Shown here piece after piece: positions 43,926-52,020 of a stretch of DNA of 64,000 nt (its first letter is position 1; the number at the start of each line of letters is the position of its first letter). The notes under the pieces were generated by a model. That model saw only the letters and a program-made list of their open reading frames with translations. It searched no databases and had not been told where the DNA came from. The DNA is from Streptomyces sp. WAC05374 (lineage in GTDB: Bacteria > Actinomycetota > Actinomycetes > Streptomycetales > Streptomycetaceae): assembly GCF_004353505.1 (NCBI RefSeq), contig NZ_SMNQ01000001.1:868001-932000 (forward strand). The letters are read 5' to 3'. The translations under genes were made by a program, and so were the position numbers.

Positions 43926-44125
43926 CGGTACCACCCCTCGTTCGTGCTGTTCCGGCGAGGCTAGGGGCGGTGGCGTGGCCGGTCCTGTGCCGTGGTGCAC
44001 AAGGCGGTGGCCGCGACTGCGACGTTGTGGCGGTGGACGCCGGACGTCATGACGGTGGACGCGGCGGGGGTGCGGTCGTCACGATCCCGTGGACACGTGT
44101 TCCCGGGCGAGAGGTGGAGCCGCGG

Positions 44126-45295
44126 ATGGCGAAGCACTGGGCGGACTTCCAGTACGAGATCTACCTGAACGGCATGACCGGCGCCGTCCCACGGCTGCCG
44201 ACGGACCTGACGCGCCTCGAGGAGCTCGCCGAGCGGCGCCTCGGCCCGGGCCCGGTCGGCTACGTGGCGGGCAGCGCCGGCAGCGGCAGCACGGCGGCCG
44301 CCAACCGGGAGGCCCTGGCGCGGCGGCGGATCGTGCCCCGGATGCTGCGCGACGTGCACGAGCGTGACCTGTCGGTCCGCGTCCTGGGGCGGGAGCTGCC
44401 GGCGCCGCTCGCGCTGGCGCCCGTGGGAGTGCTGTCGATCATGCACCCGGACGCGGAGCCGGCCGCCGCGCGTGCCGCCGCCGCGCACGGGGTGCCCTTC
44501 GTGCTGTCGTCCGCCTCCAGCACGCCGATGGAGGAGGTCGCCGCGGCGATGGGCGACGCGGAGCGGTGGTTCCAGCTCTACTGGGCCAAGGACCGGGAGG
44601 TCACCCGGTCGTTCCTGGACCGGGCCAGGGCCGCGGGGTTCACCGCGCTGCTCGTCACGCTCGACACGCCGCTGCTGGCGTGGCGGCCGCGCGACCTGGA
44701 CCAGGCGTACCTGCCGTTCCTGCACGGGGTGGGTACCGCCAACTACTTCACGGACCCCGCCTTCCGTGCCGGTCTGGCCAAGCCGGTGCACGAGGACCCG
44801 AACGCGGCCGTGATGCACTTCGTGGGCATGTTCGCCGACCCGGCCAAGACGTGGCCCGACCTGGCGTTCCTGCGGGAGAACTGGGACGGCCCGATCGTGC
44901 TCAAGGGCGTCCTGCACCCCGATGACGCCCGGCTGGCCGCCGACGCGGGGATGGACGGCGTGGTGGTGTCCAACCACGGCGGCCGCCAGGTGGCCGGTTC
45001 GGTCGCCGCCGCCGACGCGCTGCCCCGGGTGGCCGGGGCGGTCGGCGACCGGCTGACCGTGCTGTTCGACAGCGGCATCCGCACGGGCGACGACATCGTC
45101 AAGGCGCTCGCGCTGGGCGCCCGCGCGGTGCTGGTGGGGCGCCCGTACGCGTACGGGCTCGGCCTCGACGGGCAGGCGGGCGTCGAGCACGTCATCCGCT
45201 GCCTGCTCGCCGAACTGGACCTGACCCTGGCCCTGGCCGGGCACTCCACGCCCGCCACGCCGGGCCCCGACGACCTCATCGAGGAGTCCGCGTGA
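44126..45295 (+). CDS. FMN-dependent alpha-hydroxyacid oxidase (lactate 2-monooxygenase-like)
   Basis: 389 aa TIM barrel of the LldD/glycolate oxidase/lactate monooxygenase family. PLALAPVGVLSIMHPDAEPA, FQLYWAKDREVTRSFL (Tyr), VTLDTPLLAWRPRDL with Thr/Arg, and the catalytic block GPIVLKGVLHPDDAR, VVVSNHGGRQVAGS (His, Arg), FDSGIRTGDDIVKAL, GRPYAYGL. A long loop around GVGTANYFTDPAFRAGL fits lactate monooxygenase rather than lactate oxidase. It oxidises L-2-hydroxy acids. Coupled by GTGA overlap to a D-2-hydroxyacid dehydrogenase. Confidence 0.91.
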   Translation: MAKHWADFQYEIYLNGMTGAVPRLPTDLTRLEELAERRLGPGPVGYVAGSAGSGSTAAANREALARRRIVPRMLRDVHERDLSVRVLGRELPAPLALAPVGVLSIMHPDAEPAAARAAAAHGVPFVLSSASSTPMEEVAAAMGDAERWFQLYWAKDREVTRSFLDRARAAGFTALLVTLDTPLLAWRPRDLDQAYLPFLHGVGTANYFTDPAFRAGLAKPVHEDPNAAVMHFVGMFADPAKTWPDLAFLRENWDGPIVLKGVLHPDDARLAADAGMDGVVVSNHGGRQVAGSVAAADALPRVAGAVGDRLTVLFDSGIRTGDDIVKALALGARAVLVGRPYAYGLGLDGQAGVEHVIRCLLAELDLTLALAGHSTPATPGPDDLIEESA

Positions 45296-46269
45296 GCGAC
45301 CCGAAGAACGTGCTTGCCGTCGTCCCGTCCCACATGGGCGGCCGTACCGCCGGTCAGGCGCTCGCCGGGGCCTTTTCCGGCCTGGCCCGCGTCACCGTCG
45401 TCGAGACCACCGGCGAGGATCCGGCGGCGCTGCGCGGGGCGCACGTCGTCATCACGGCGCTCGGGCCGGTCACCGCCGGGCACCTCGCCGCCGCGCCGGA
45501 CCTGGAGCTGGTGCAGTGCGCCAGTCACGGCTACGACTACGTCGACGTGGCCGCGGCCCGCGAACGGGGCGTTCCGGTGTGCACCATCGGCTCCAGCGGC
45601 GCGGAGGGGCAGAACGTCGCCGAGCACACGTTCGCGCTGATGCTGGCCCTCGCCAAGCAGGTGGTGCCCGCCCACACCGCGCTGGCCGGCGGGGACTGGG
45701 CGCTGCCGAGGCTGCGGCCGTCGCTCACCGAGCTGTCCGGCAAGACGCTCGGCATCGTCGGCCTGGGCGCGATCGGCCGGGAAGTCGCCCGCCGCGCCGT
45801 GGTGTTCGGCATGCACGTCGTCTACGCCGGACGGCGCCGCGTCTCCCCCGACACGGAGGCCCTGCTCGGCGGTGCCCGGCACCTGGAGCTCGACGAGCTG
45901 CTCCGCACCGCCGACTACGTCACGCTCCACGCCCCGCTCACCGGCGCCACCCGCCATCTCCTCGACGCCCGCCGCCTGGCCCTGCTCAAACCGACCGCGT
46001 TCGTCATCAACACCGCCCGGGGCGCGCTCGTCGACCAGGACGCCCTCGCGGACGCCCTGGACTCCGGCGCCCTGGCCGGAGCGGCCCTGGACGTCTTCGA
46101 CCCCGAACCGCCTCCCGCCTCCCTGCGGTTGCTCAAGGCCCCGAACGTCGTCCTGTCACCGCACGCGGCCGGCGTCACCCGCGAGACGGTGGTCCGCATA
46201 GCCCTGGCGGCCGTCGAGAACGTCGCCGGCCACCTCTCCGGCAAGCCGCCCCGGGACGTCGTCACGTAG
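45292..46269 (+). CDS. D-isomer-specific 2-hydroxyacid dehydrogenase
   Basis: 325 aa. NAD site LGIVGLGAIGREVARRAVVFGMHVVYAGR, catalytic Arg in VINTARGALVD, Glu in DVFDPEPPPASL and His in VVLSPHAAGVTRET. It interconverts a 2-oxo acid and a D-2-hydroxy acid. With the L-specific flavoenzyme one base upstream, the operon could invert or clear a 2-hydroxy acid via the 2-oxo acid; if the first enzyme is a monooxygenase the product would be decarboxylated, so the link needs care. Confidence 0.92.
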   Translation: MSDPKNVLAVVPSHMGGRTAGQALAGAFSGLARVTVVETTGEDPAALRGAHVVITALGPVTAGHLAAAPDLELVQCASHGYDYVDVAAARERGVPVCTIGSSGAEGQNVAEHTFALMLALAKQVVPAHTALAGGDWALPRLRPSLTELSGKTLGIVGLGAIGREVARRAVVFGMHVVYAGRRRVSPDTEALLGGARHLELDELLRTADYVTLHAPLTGATRHLLDARRLALLKPTAFVINTARGALVDQDALADALDSGALAGAALDVFDPEPPPASLRLLKAPNVVLSPHAAGVTRETVVRIALAAVENVAGHLSGKPPRDVVT

Positions 46270-46402
46270 CCGTCCGGGCCCGCCGGTCAGGCCGAACGGG
46301 GGTGCGGCACAGGGGCGTTGACCTCCGGTCCACCGGCTAGGCTGAGGGGTGCCGATGCCTCGATCCGTCGCTGACGTGGCCCGGGAGGTCGGCGCGACTC
46401 GC

Positions 46403-46433
46403 TGCCCGGCGGTTCATAACGGACCGCCGGGCA
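46403..46433. promoter_or_regulatory. Perfect 11-bp hairpin in the leader of the TIR-STAND operon
   Basis: TGCCCGGCGGT (46403-46413), loop TCATAACGG, ACCGCCGGGCA (46423-46433). It lies 25 bp before the GTG start, so it may be an operator, an attenuator or an RNA structure controlling the operon. Confidence 0.55.
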
Positions 46434-46458
46434 CAGCCATCGAGGGGACCCAGCATCG

Positions 46459-48843
46459 GTGCGGAACGAAGCCCGGCGGCCCACGCCGACGTACGACGCC
46501 TTCATCAGCTACAACTCCGCCGATCTGGACAGCGTGCGGCGACTGGCCCAGAGGCTCCATGAGCAGGGCTTCGAGGTGTTCCTGGACGAATGGTGTCTCG
46601 TGCCGGGCGAGACATGGCAGGAGGCCCTGATCGAGGCCCTGGACAGCAGCCCGTGCTGTCTTGTCATGTGCGGACCGCAGGGAGTCGGCCCGTGGCAGAA
46701 CGAGGAGGTGCACGCCGCGATCGAGGCACGGGTCAGGGGCCGCACCATGCGCGTCCTCCCCGTGCTGCTGCCCGGCTCCGCCGACACGACCTGGAGATCC
46801 GCGCCCTTCCTGGGGCGGTTCACCTACTGCGACTTCCGTCAGGGCCTGGAGCAGGCACGCGTCTTCGAGCGCCTTTGTGCGGGCATCCGGGGACAGGCCC
46901 CGGGTCCCCCGCCTCCGGCGGCGCCCTCCACGCCGGCGAAGCCCGCTCCGACGGACTTCCGTTCCCGCTTCACCGTCACGGCGGGCACCTGGCGCCGCGT
47001 GTCCGCCGTGGAAGCGGCTCGTGGTGCCGTCATCACCGGCGGCGGGGCGCCCGTCGTGCTGTACGGGCTGCCGGGCGTCGGCAAGACCACCGTGCTGTGC
47101 GACGTGGCGGACGAGTGCCGCTCGGACCGGACCGTTCTCGCACTGCCGATGGGTGGGACGGCCGCGGCGGAGCCGCGCTATCTCGTCGACGAGGTCAACA
47201 CCTGGCTGGAAACGGCCTTCGGCAGGGGGCTCCCGGCGGAAGACCTGTACCGGCAGGAGTGGCCGGACGCGCTCGCCGCCCTGCTGCGGCACGTGGCCGG
47301 CGAACGGCTCCTGGTGCTGCTGGACGACCTCATCGACGGCCCGTTCGCGGACACGGTGTTGCGGACGTTCGCGGCGCTGCCCGACACCGTGGTGCTGGCC
47401 ACGGCCCGCGGCCACCTGGGCACCGGTCATGAGGCCGTCCACGTGGCCGTGCCCCCGCTGTCGCCGAAGGAGAGCCACGAGTTCATCGCCCACGTGGCGA
47501 AGAGCATGGGTCTGCCGGTCGCACCGGAGGACGTCACCGCGCGGCTTCCGGACGACGTCCTCTCCCATCCGCTCGCCCTGCGGACCTTTCTGGCGCACAC
47601 CCGGTTCGTTCCGGCGCCCTTGCTCACCGACTCCCGGCTGCCGGTCGACGTGCTCTCCGCGCGTGCCCTGGTGGCCACGGTGGTGGCCCGACTGCCCGCC
47701 GCACACCGGGGCGCCCTGGCCCATGCCGTCGCCCTCGACCGGGTGCCGCTCGCGGATCTGCTCGAGGCCGGAGTGACCCTCCCACCGGGGTTCACCGCCG
47801 CCCTGCACGACCTTGCCGGGCGCTGTCTGGTCAGTCACGCGGCCGGAGGCATCGAGGTGCCGCGGCTTGTCGCGGAAGCGCTCGACGTCGCGGACCCGTC
47901 CGCCGGGCGAGCCGCGCTGTGTGACGTCGCGGCACGGCTCGGTGAGGCCGTGCGTGAGGCGGACGACACCGCCCTCGCGCCCCTGGCCCGTGTGCTGCCG
48001 CGCACGGCGCTCATGCTCGTCACCGCCGGGCAGTGGCGCGCACTGCAGGAGATGATCCCCCCGGGCTTCCTCGACCGGCTGAATTCCGGCGGCTTCTGGA
48101 AGGAGTACGTCCTGCTCGCCCGGGCGCTGATCAGCGCCGCCGACCATCTGCGCGACGTGACACCGCGGGTGCGTCTGCGTGTCCGCGTCTCGCGCAAGAT
48201 GGGCCAGCTCGGCGACACGCGCGCCGCTTGGGACCTGGTACGTGAGGCGGAGACCCTCGCGGGCGCCCTGGACTCGACGTCCCTGCGCGGCGACCTGGCA
48301 GGACTGCGCGCCTTCCTCGCCTATCTGCAAGGGGACGACACGTCCACGCTGCGGGAGCTGAAGGGATGCGTGGAGCTGCGCACGCGCGACGGCGACGCGG
48401 GCGGCCTGCTGATCGCGCACAAGCTGGAGGGGAACGTCCACCTGCGGCGGGGGAAGTACAGGAAGGCCGCGGCCGCCTATCGTGCCGCTCTGGCGGCCGG
48501 AGGCGAGGAGGCCGACCCTCGGCACCGTACCGACGCGGAGACGAGCCTGGCGATATGCGACTTCCGTCAGGGGAACAACGAGGCGGCAGCGGTACGTCTG
48601 GAACGGGTGGTGCGGGAGATGCGGGCGCTGTCGGTACTCGGCGAACTGCCGAGGGCGTTGCACGCGCTCGCGCTGGTCCACGAGAGCCAGGGCTTGTCCG
48701 CGCGGGCCCTCGAAGTGGCGCGGCAGGCGGCGCTGGCCCGGGCGAACGATCCGGCCGTACGGGCGGCGGTGGACCGTCTCGTCTGGCGCCTGGAGAACCT
48801 GGGGCCGGGAGCGGGCCCCCGGGCAGGACGGGCGGATGCATGA
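46459..48843 (+). CDS. TIR domain - STAND NTPase - TPR protein
   Basis: 794 aa from GTG 46459. Residues 11-140 are a TIR domain: YDAFISYNSADLDSVRRLA, EQGFEVFLDEWCLVPGETW, and SSPCCLVMCGPQGVGPWQNEE. The W79-x3-E83 spacing matches the catalytic Trp-Glu region of NAD-cleaving TIR domains such as SARM1, so NADase activity is likely. After a Pro/Ala linker a STAND/NB-ARC-like NTPase: Walker A GLPGVGKTTV (203-212), Walker B RLLVLLDDLID (283-293), winged-helix region near 430-500. From about 560 to 780 are TPR-like helices (KMGQLGDTRAAWDLVREAE, VHLRRGKYRKAAAAYRAAL, ALVHESQGLSARALEVARQ). This is the layout of ligand-triggered immune NTPases: TPRs sense, NTPase oligomerises, TIR destroys NAD. Its stop overlaps the next gene as ATGA. 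Confidence 0.88.
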   Translation: MRNEARRPTPTYDAFISYNSADLDSVRRLAQRLHEQGFEVFLDEWCLVPGETWQEALIEALDSSPCCLVMCGPQGVGPWQNEEVHAAIEARVRGRTMRVLPVLLPGSADTTWRSAPFLGRFTYCDFRQGLEQARVFERLCAGIRGQAPGPPPPAAPSTPAKPAPTDFRSRFTVTAGTWRRVSAVEAARGAVITGGGAPVVLYGLPGVGKTTVLCDVADECRSDRTVLALPMGGTAAAEPRYLVDEVNTWLETAFGRGLPAEDLYRQEWPDALAALLRHVAGERLLVLLDDLIDGPFADTVLRTFAALPDTVVLATARGHLGTGHEAVHVAVPPLSPKESHEFIAHVAKSMGLPVAPEDVTARLPDDVLSHPLALRTFLAHTRFVPAPLLTDSRLPVDVLSARALVATVVARLPAAHRGALAHAVALDRVPLADLLEAGVTLPPGFTAALHDLAGRCLVSHAAGGIEVPRLVAEALDVADPSAGRAALCDVAARLGEAVREADDTALAPLARVLPRTALMLVTAGQWRALQEMIPPGFLDRLNSGGFWKEYVLLARALISAADHLRDVTPRVRLRVRVSRKMGQLGDTRAAWDLVREAETLAGALDSTSLRGDLAGLRAFLAYLQGDDTSTLRELKGCVELRTRDGDAGGLLIAHKLEGNVHLRRGKYRKAAAAYRAALAAGGEEADPRHRTDAETSLAICDFRQGNNEAAAVRLERVVREMRALSVLGELPRALHALALVHESQGLSARALEVARQAALARANDPAVRAAVDRLVWRLENLGPGAGPRAGRADA

Positions 48844-49304
48844 GGTGGTGGGTGAGAGGCGCACGACGCCACGCTCCGGCGCGGGTGGTGGCATCGGCCT
48901 TGCGCAGAGCCGGAGTTCCGCGCTACCTGCGCAGGGCGTTTCTGGAGGCGGCCCCCTCCCGCCTGAGCAAGGACACGGGTGCACTGCTCATCACGTATCT
49001 GCTGCTGCCCGCGCGGGGCACGGGCGGGTCCGAGGCGGCCGTCGACACCGAAAGGCTGCAGACCGACCTGCTGGGCCGGTGGTCCGCCGAGGGAGGGTCG
49101 ACGGCGGAGCTGCTCAAGCTGATCAGGATGATGGAGTACCGGCGTCAGGCTCTGCGTCCGTCACGTGCGCAAGGGCGGGCCGAGGGGGACGGTGACGTGG
49201 CGGCGTTCTCCCACTTCTGGGTGTCCAGCGGTCATGACATCGAGGAACTGTCCGTGTTTCTCTCGGACGTCGATCACGAAGCCGTCGATTGGTTCCCGCA
49301 ATGA
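48840..49304 (+). CDS. Unrecognised 154-aa protein of the TIR-STAND operon
   Basis: ATG 48840 overlaps the TIR gene stop by four bases. The first 45 residues are strongly basic and helical (ARRHAPARVVASALRRAG, PRYLRRAFLEAAPSRL), the middle has DTGALLITYLLLPARG, and the second half is charged and helical (LLGRWSAEGGSTAELLKLIR, then SSGHDIEELSVFLSDVDHE). No signal peptide or clear membrane span. No family recognised. Its fixed place between the sensor NTPase and the ANL-NTase gene, with overlaps on both sides, suggests an adaptor or regulator made in balance with them. Confidence 0.72.
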   Translation: MRWWVRGARRHAPARVVASALRRAGVPRYLRRAFLEAAPSRLSKDTGALLITYLLLPARGTGGSEAAVDTERLQTDLLGRWSAEGGSTAELLKLIRMMEYRRQALRPSRAQGRAEGDGDVAAFSHFWVSSGHDIEELSVFLSDVDHEAVDWFPQ

Positions 49305-51235
49305 CGGACCGTACGACCACGGCGCTCGCCGAACTCCTGGAACACGCGCGCCGCCACGTCCCGTACTACCAGCCGCGCTTCCTCCCGGCTCCCGTCACCC
49401 CCGACGACGCGGTCGCCGCGCTCCGTCGGCTCCCCCTGCTCCGCCGGGACCAGGTCAGACGGGAGCGGCCCCGCCTGTGGTCGGCGGTGGGGGACCCTCG
49501 GCGCTGGCGCACCGTCCACACCACGGGGACGACCGGCGCCCCCCTGGAGATCGTCGTCGACGAAGCGGCACAGCGCGCGGAACTCGCCTCGCTGCTGCGG
49601 CATGTGGAGAGCTGTGCCGGCGGCCGCTCCGGGTTCTCGGTCGTCCACCTGACACTCCATCTGGCGTCCGTGTCCCGTACGTCGGTCGCGCCCGACCCGC
49701 CCGGCATCGGCCTGTCGAAATGGAACCTCAGCCGCGCGTGGCAGTTGCCCGACGAGGAGTTCGGTCCCGCAGTGGTGGAGGAGCTGTCCGGGCAGGTGAT
49801 CACCGCCATGCCGAGCGTGATGGCCGCGCTGTGCGCACGCCTGCGCCGGTGGCCCGGCCGCCTGGTGCCGCCCCGGCTGGTCGTTCTCTCCGGGGAGCAC
49901 GTCACAGCGGACGTCCGCGCACGGGTGACCGAGACGTTCGGCTGTCCCGTCACCGCCCTGTACACCCTCGCCGAAGCCGGCATCGCGGGACACGCCTGCG
50001 AGGGTACGGACACGTACCACGTGGACGAGGCCGGCGCGTTCGTGGAAGTGGTCGACGACGCGGGGCAGGTGCTGCCGGCCGGCGTAGCCGGTGACATCGC
50101 GGTGACCCCGCTCGCGAACCGTGCGATGCCGCTGCTTCGCTACCTGCCCGGAGACACGGGCGTCCGGGTCGACGGCCCCTGTGGCTGCGGGCGGACCGGC
50201 CCCCGCCTGCGGCTGTTGTCGGCCCGGTCCGAGCGCGTGGTGGTGACCGGTCCGAGCGGTCGGGGCCTGCGGATGATCGACCTCGCCAAGCTCTGCCGGC
50301 AGCTCGATCTCGGCGTGACCCGTGTCGTCCGCGAGGGCGATGTGGTCGTCCTGGAACACCGGGACGAGCGGCCGGCGTCCCCCGTGCAGCGCACGGTGGT
50401 CGCCGCCGCGGTCAGAAGCCTGCTCGGGGCCGAGCTGACCGTGCGTACGCGGCAGGTGGCCGGGGCTCCGCACCGGGGCGGGCCGTCGGCGTCCACGGCA
50501 CGGTCCGCGGGCGAGCCGGGGGCACCGTACGCGGGGCCTGCCCTGCCGGCACCCGAGGAGATCGCGGCCTGGGCCCGGAGGGTTCTCGCCGGGGAGCCGG
50601 ACGTCCGTGCGGCGGCCCTCACGGGATCGGCGCTCGATGCCGCCTCGGTGAGCCGCTTCAGCGACATCGACATGACCGTTGTCGTGGCCGGTGACCCGTA
50701 CGACGCGTACTGGCGCTCCCGCGCCACCGCCATGAACCGGGGCCTGGCCACCCTGCGAGTGAATGTCACCCGGGCCGAAGCGGTGTCCCGGACTCCCCTC
50801 GTCGCCTGCCGGCTCCTGTCGGAACGCCACCCCGTCGTGGGCTCCCTGGAGCGGGCCGGCGTGGCATGGCCGACGCGTGAGGCGCTGGCCGCCGAGGGGA
50901 GGTTCTGGGCGCAGACCGCGGAGAACATCCTCTGGACGCGGGTGACCGCGGCCGACCGTACGCGTACGGATCCCCTCCGCGACGCCTGGCTGGCCTCACG
51001 CTTCTGCCTCGACGCGCTGCGCTATACGTTCCTGTGCGAGGGCATCCGCGTCACCTCGGCACGGAGCGTCCTGAGGCTGGCGGTCGAATCCGGGGTGCCC
51101 CAGGCGGAGGACATCGGGCATGCCTTCGCCGTGGGCCGCGAGCACCGGCCGCCTCCCATGGCCGGAACACCGGAAGCCGACCGTTTCCTGCTGGACGCCC
51201 TCTCCTGCGTACGCCGGCTGCGGGACTCCCTGTGA
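49301..51235 (+). CDS. PaaK-like adenylate-forming domain fused to a nucleotidyltransferase domain
   Basis: 644 aa from ATG 49301, overlapping the previous stop. Residues 1-390 resemble phenylacetate-CoA ligase/F390 synthetase-type ANL enzymes: HTTGTTGAPLEIVVD (73-87, phosphate loop), LSGEHVTADVRARV, LYTLAEAGIAGHACE (220-234), RYLPGDTGV with the ribose Asp (285), CGCGRTGPRLRLL (294-306). The usual C-terminal catalytic Lys subdomain is short and not obvious. Residues 420-644 begin with a Pol-beta-type NTase core: AALTGSALDAASVSRFSDID (GS 442-443, D455-x-D457), then MTVVV and a helical remainder. The third acidic residue may be replaced (LRVNV). The protein could activate a carboxylate and transfer a nucleotide, or modify a protein or small signal. 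The function is unknown. Confidence 0.82.
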   Translation: MTDRTTTALAELLEHARRHVPYYQPRFLPAPVTPDDAVAALRRLPLLRRDQVRRERPRLWSAVGDPRRWRTVHTTGTTGAPLEIVVDEAAQRAELASLLRHVESCAGGRSGFSVVHLTLHLASVSRTSVAPDPPGIGLSKWNLSRAWQLPDEEFGPAVVEELSGQVITAMPSVMAALCARLRRWPGRLVPPRLVVLSGEHVTADVRARVTETFGCPVTALYTLAEAGIAGHACEGTDTYHVDEAGAFVEVVDDAGQVLPAGVAGDIAVTPLANRAMPLLRYLPGDTGVRVDGPCGCGRTGPRLRLLSARSERVVVTGPSGRGLRMIDLAKLCRQLDLGVTRVVREGDVVVLEHRDERPASPVQRTVVAAAVRSLLGAELTVRTRQVAGAPHRGGPSASTARSAGEPGAPYAGPALPAPEEIAAWARRVLAGEPDVRAAALTGSALDAASVSRFSDIDMTVVVAGDPYDAYWRSRATAMNRGLATLRVNVTRAEAVSRTPLVACRLLSERHPVVGSLERAGVAWPTREALAAEGRFWAQTAENILWTRVTAADRTRTDPLRDAWLASRFCLDALRYTFLCEGIRVTSARSVLRLAVESGVPQAEDIGHAFAVGREHRPPPMAGTPEADRFLLDALSCVRRLRDSL

Positions 51236-51342
51236 CGCGGCACCGACGCGCACCGCTTGCGGTGGTGGCGCGAGCGCGCGGCGCCGCCGAGGGGGCGACC
51301 CGGCTCGCCCACGCGTCCGTGCCGGTCCTCGTCCCGGGTGGC

Positions 51343-52020
51343 TCACCTCTCCCGTCGTGCCGTCACCAGGCCCGTCTCGTAGGCGGCGATGACCGCCTGG
51401 GCACGGTCGCGGACGCGCAGCTTGGCGAAGAGGGCGGTGATGTGGTTCTTCACGGTGGAGGCGCTCAGACCGAGCCGGTCGGCTATCTCCGCGTTGTCCG
51501 AGCCGCCGGCGATCAGCCGCCACACCTCCCGTTCCCGTGGCGTGAGCCCCTCGGCACCGGAGGGCACCGGGGGCGCCGCCCGGCGGTCCGGGGCCGTGAC
51601 GTGCTGGGAGATGAGCCGGGTCAGGAGTCTCGGAGCGAGGATCGCCTCACCGTCGCGGACCACACGCAGTGCGGCGACGAGGTCCTCGGGCGAGATGTCC
51701 TTGGGCAGGAAGCCGCACGCCCCGGCCCTCAAGGCGCCCACGACGTGTTCGTCCATGTCGAAGGTGCTCAGCGCCAGAACCCGGCAGTCCGGCAGTTCGG
51801 CGGTGAGCCGCTCGGTGGCCGCGATGCCGTCCAGGACCGGCATGCGGATGTCCATGACGACCACGTGGGGCCGGTGCTCGTGGGCGAGGCGGACCGCCTC
51901 GGCGCCGTCCGCGGCCTCGGCGACGACCTGGAAGCCGGGTTCGGGGGCGAGCATCAGGGCGAGTCCGCGGCGGACGAGCGGCTGGTCGTCGGCGATGAGG
52001 ACCTTCACGGTCGCGCTCAC
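51343..52020 (-). CDS. NarL/LuxR-type response regulator
   Basis: 225 aa. Receiver domain: VLIADDQPLVRRGL (acidic pair), VVVMDIRMPVLDG (phospho-Asp), LALSTFDMDEHV (Thr), GFLPKDISPEDL (Lys). DNA-binding domain: LTPREREVWRLIAGGSDNAEIADRLGLSASTVKNHITALFAKLRVRDR. GTG 52020 overlaps the kinase stop as GTGA. The likely target is the divergent MMPL gene, whose upstream region has three GCTCCCAGC half-sites. Confidence 0.95.
   Translation of the reverse strand: MSATVKVLIADDQPLVRRGLALMLAPEPGFQVVAEAADGAEAVRLAHEHRPHVVVMDIRMPVLDGIAATERLTAELPDCRVLALSTFDMDEHVVGALRAGACGFLPKDISPEDLVAALRVVRDGEAILAPRLLTRLISQHVTAPDRRAAPPVPSGAEGLTPREREVWRLIAGGSDNAEIADRLGLSASTVKNHITALFAKLRVRDRAQAVIAAYETGLVTARRER

Noticed and set aside
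46318-46343. Sigma-70-type promoter TTGACC...TAGGCT before the TIR operon
   Set aside because: The spacer is 14 bp, too short for a reliable -35/-10 pair.
46349-46630. Leader ORF starting before the TIR gene
   Set aside because: No good ribosome site, overlaps the TIR frame, and the sequence turns to Arg/Pro/Thr shadow.
51250-51270. Terminator after the TIR operon (CACCGC-tt-GCGGTG)
   Set aside because: Only a 6-bp stem with an impossible 2-nt loop unless inner pairs open; not strong enough to annotate.
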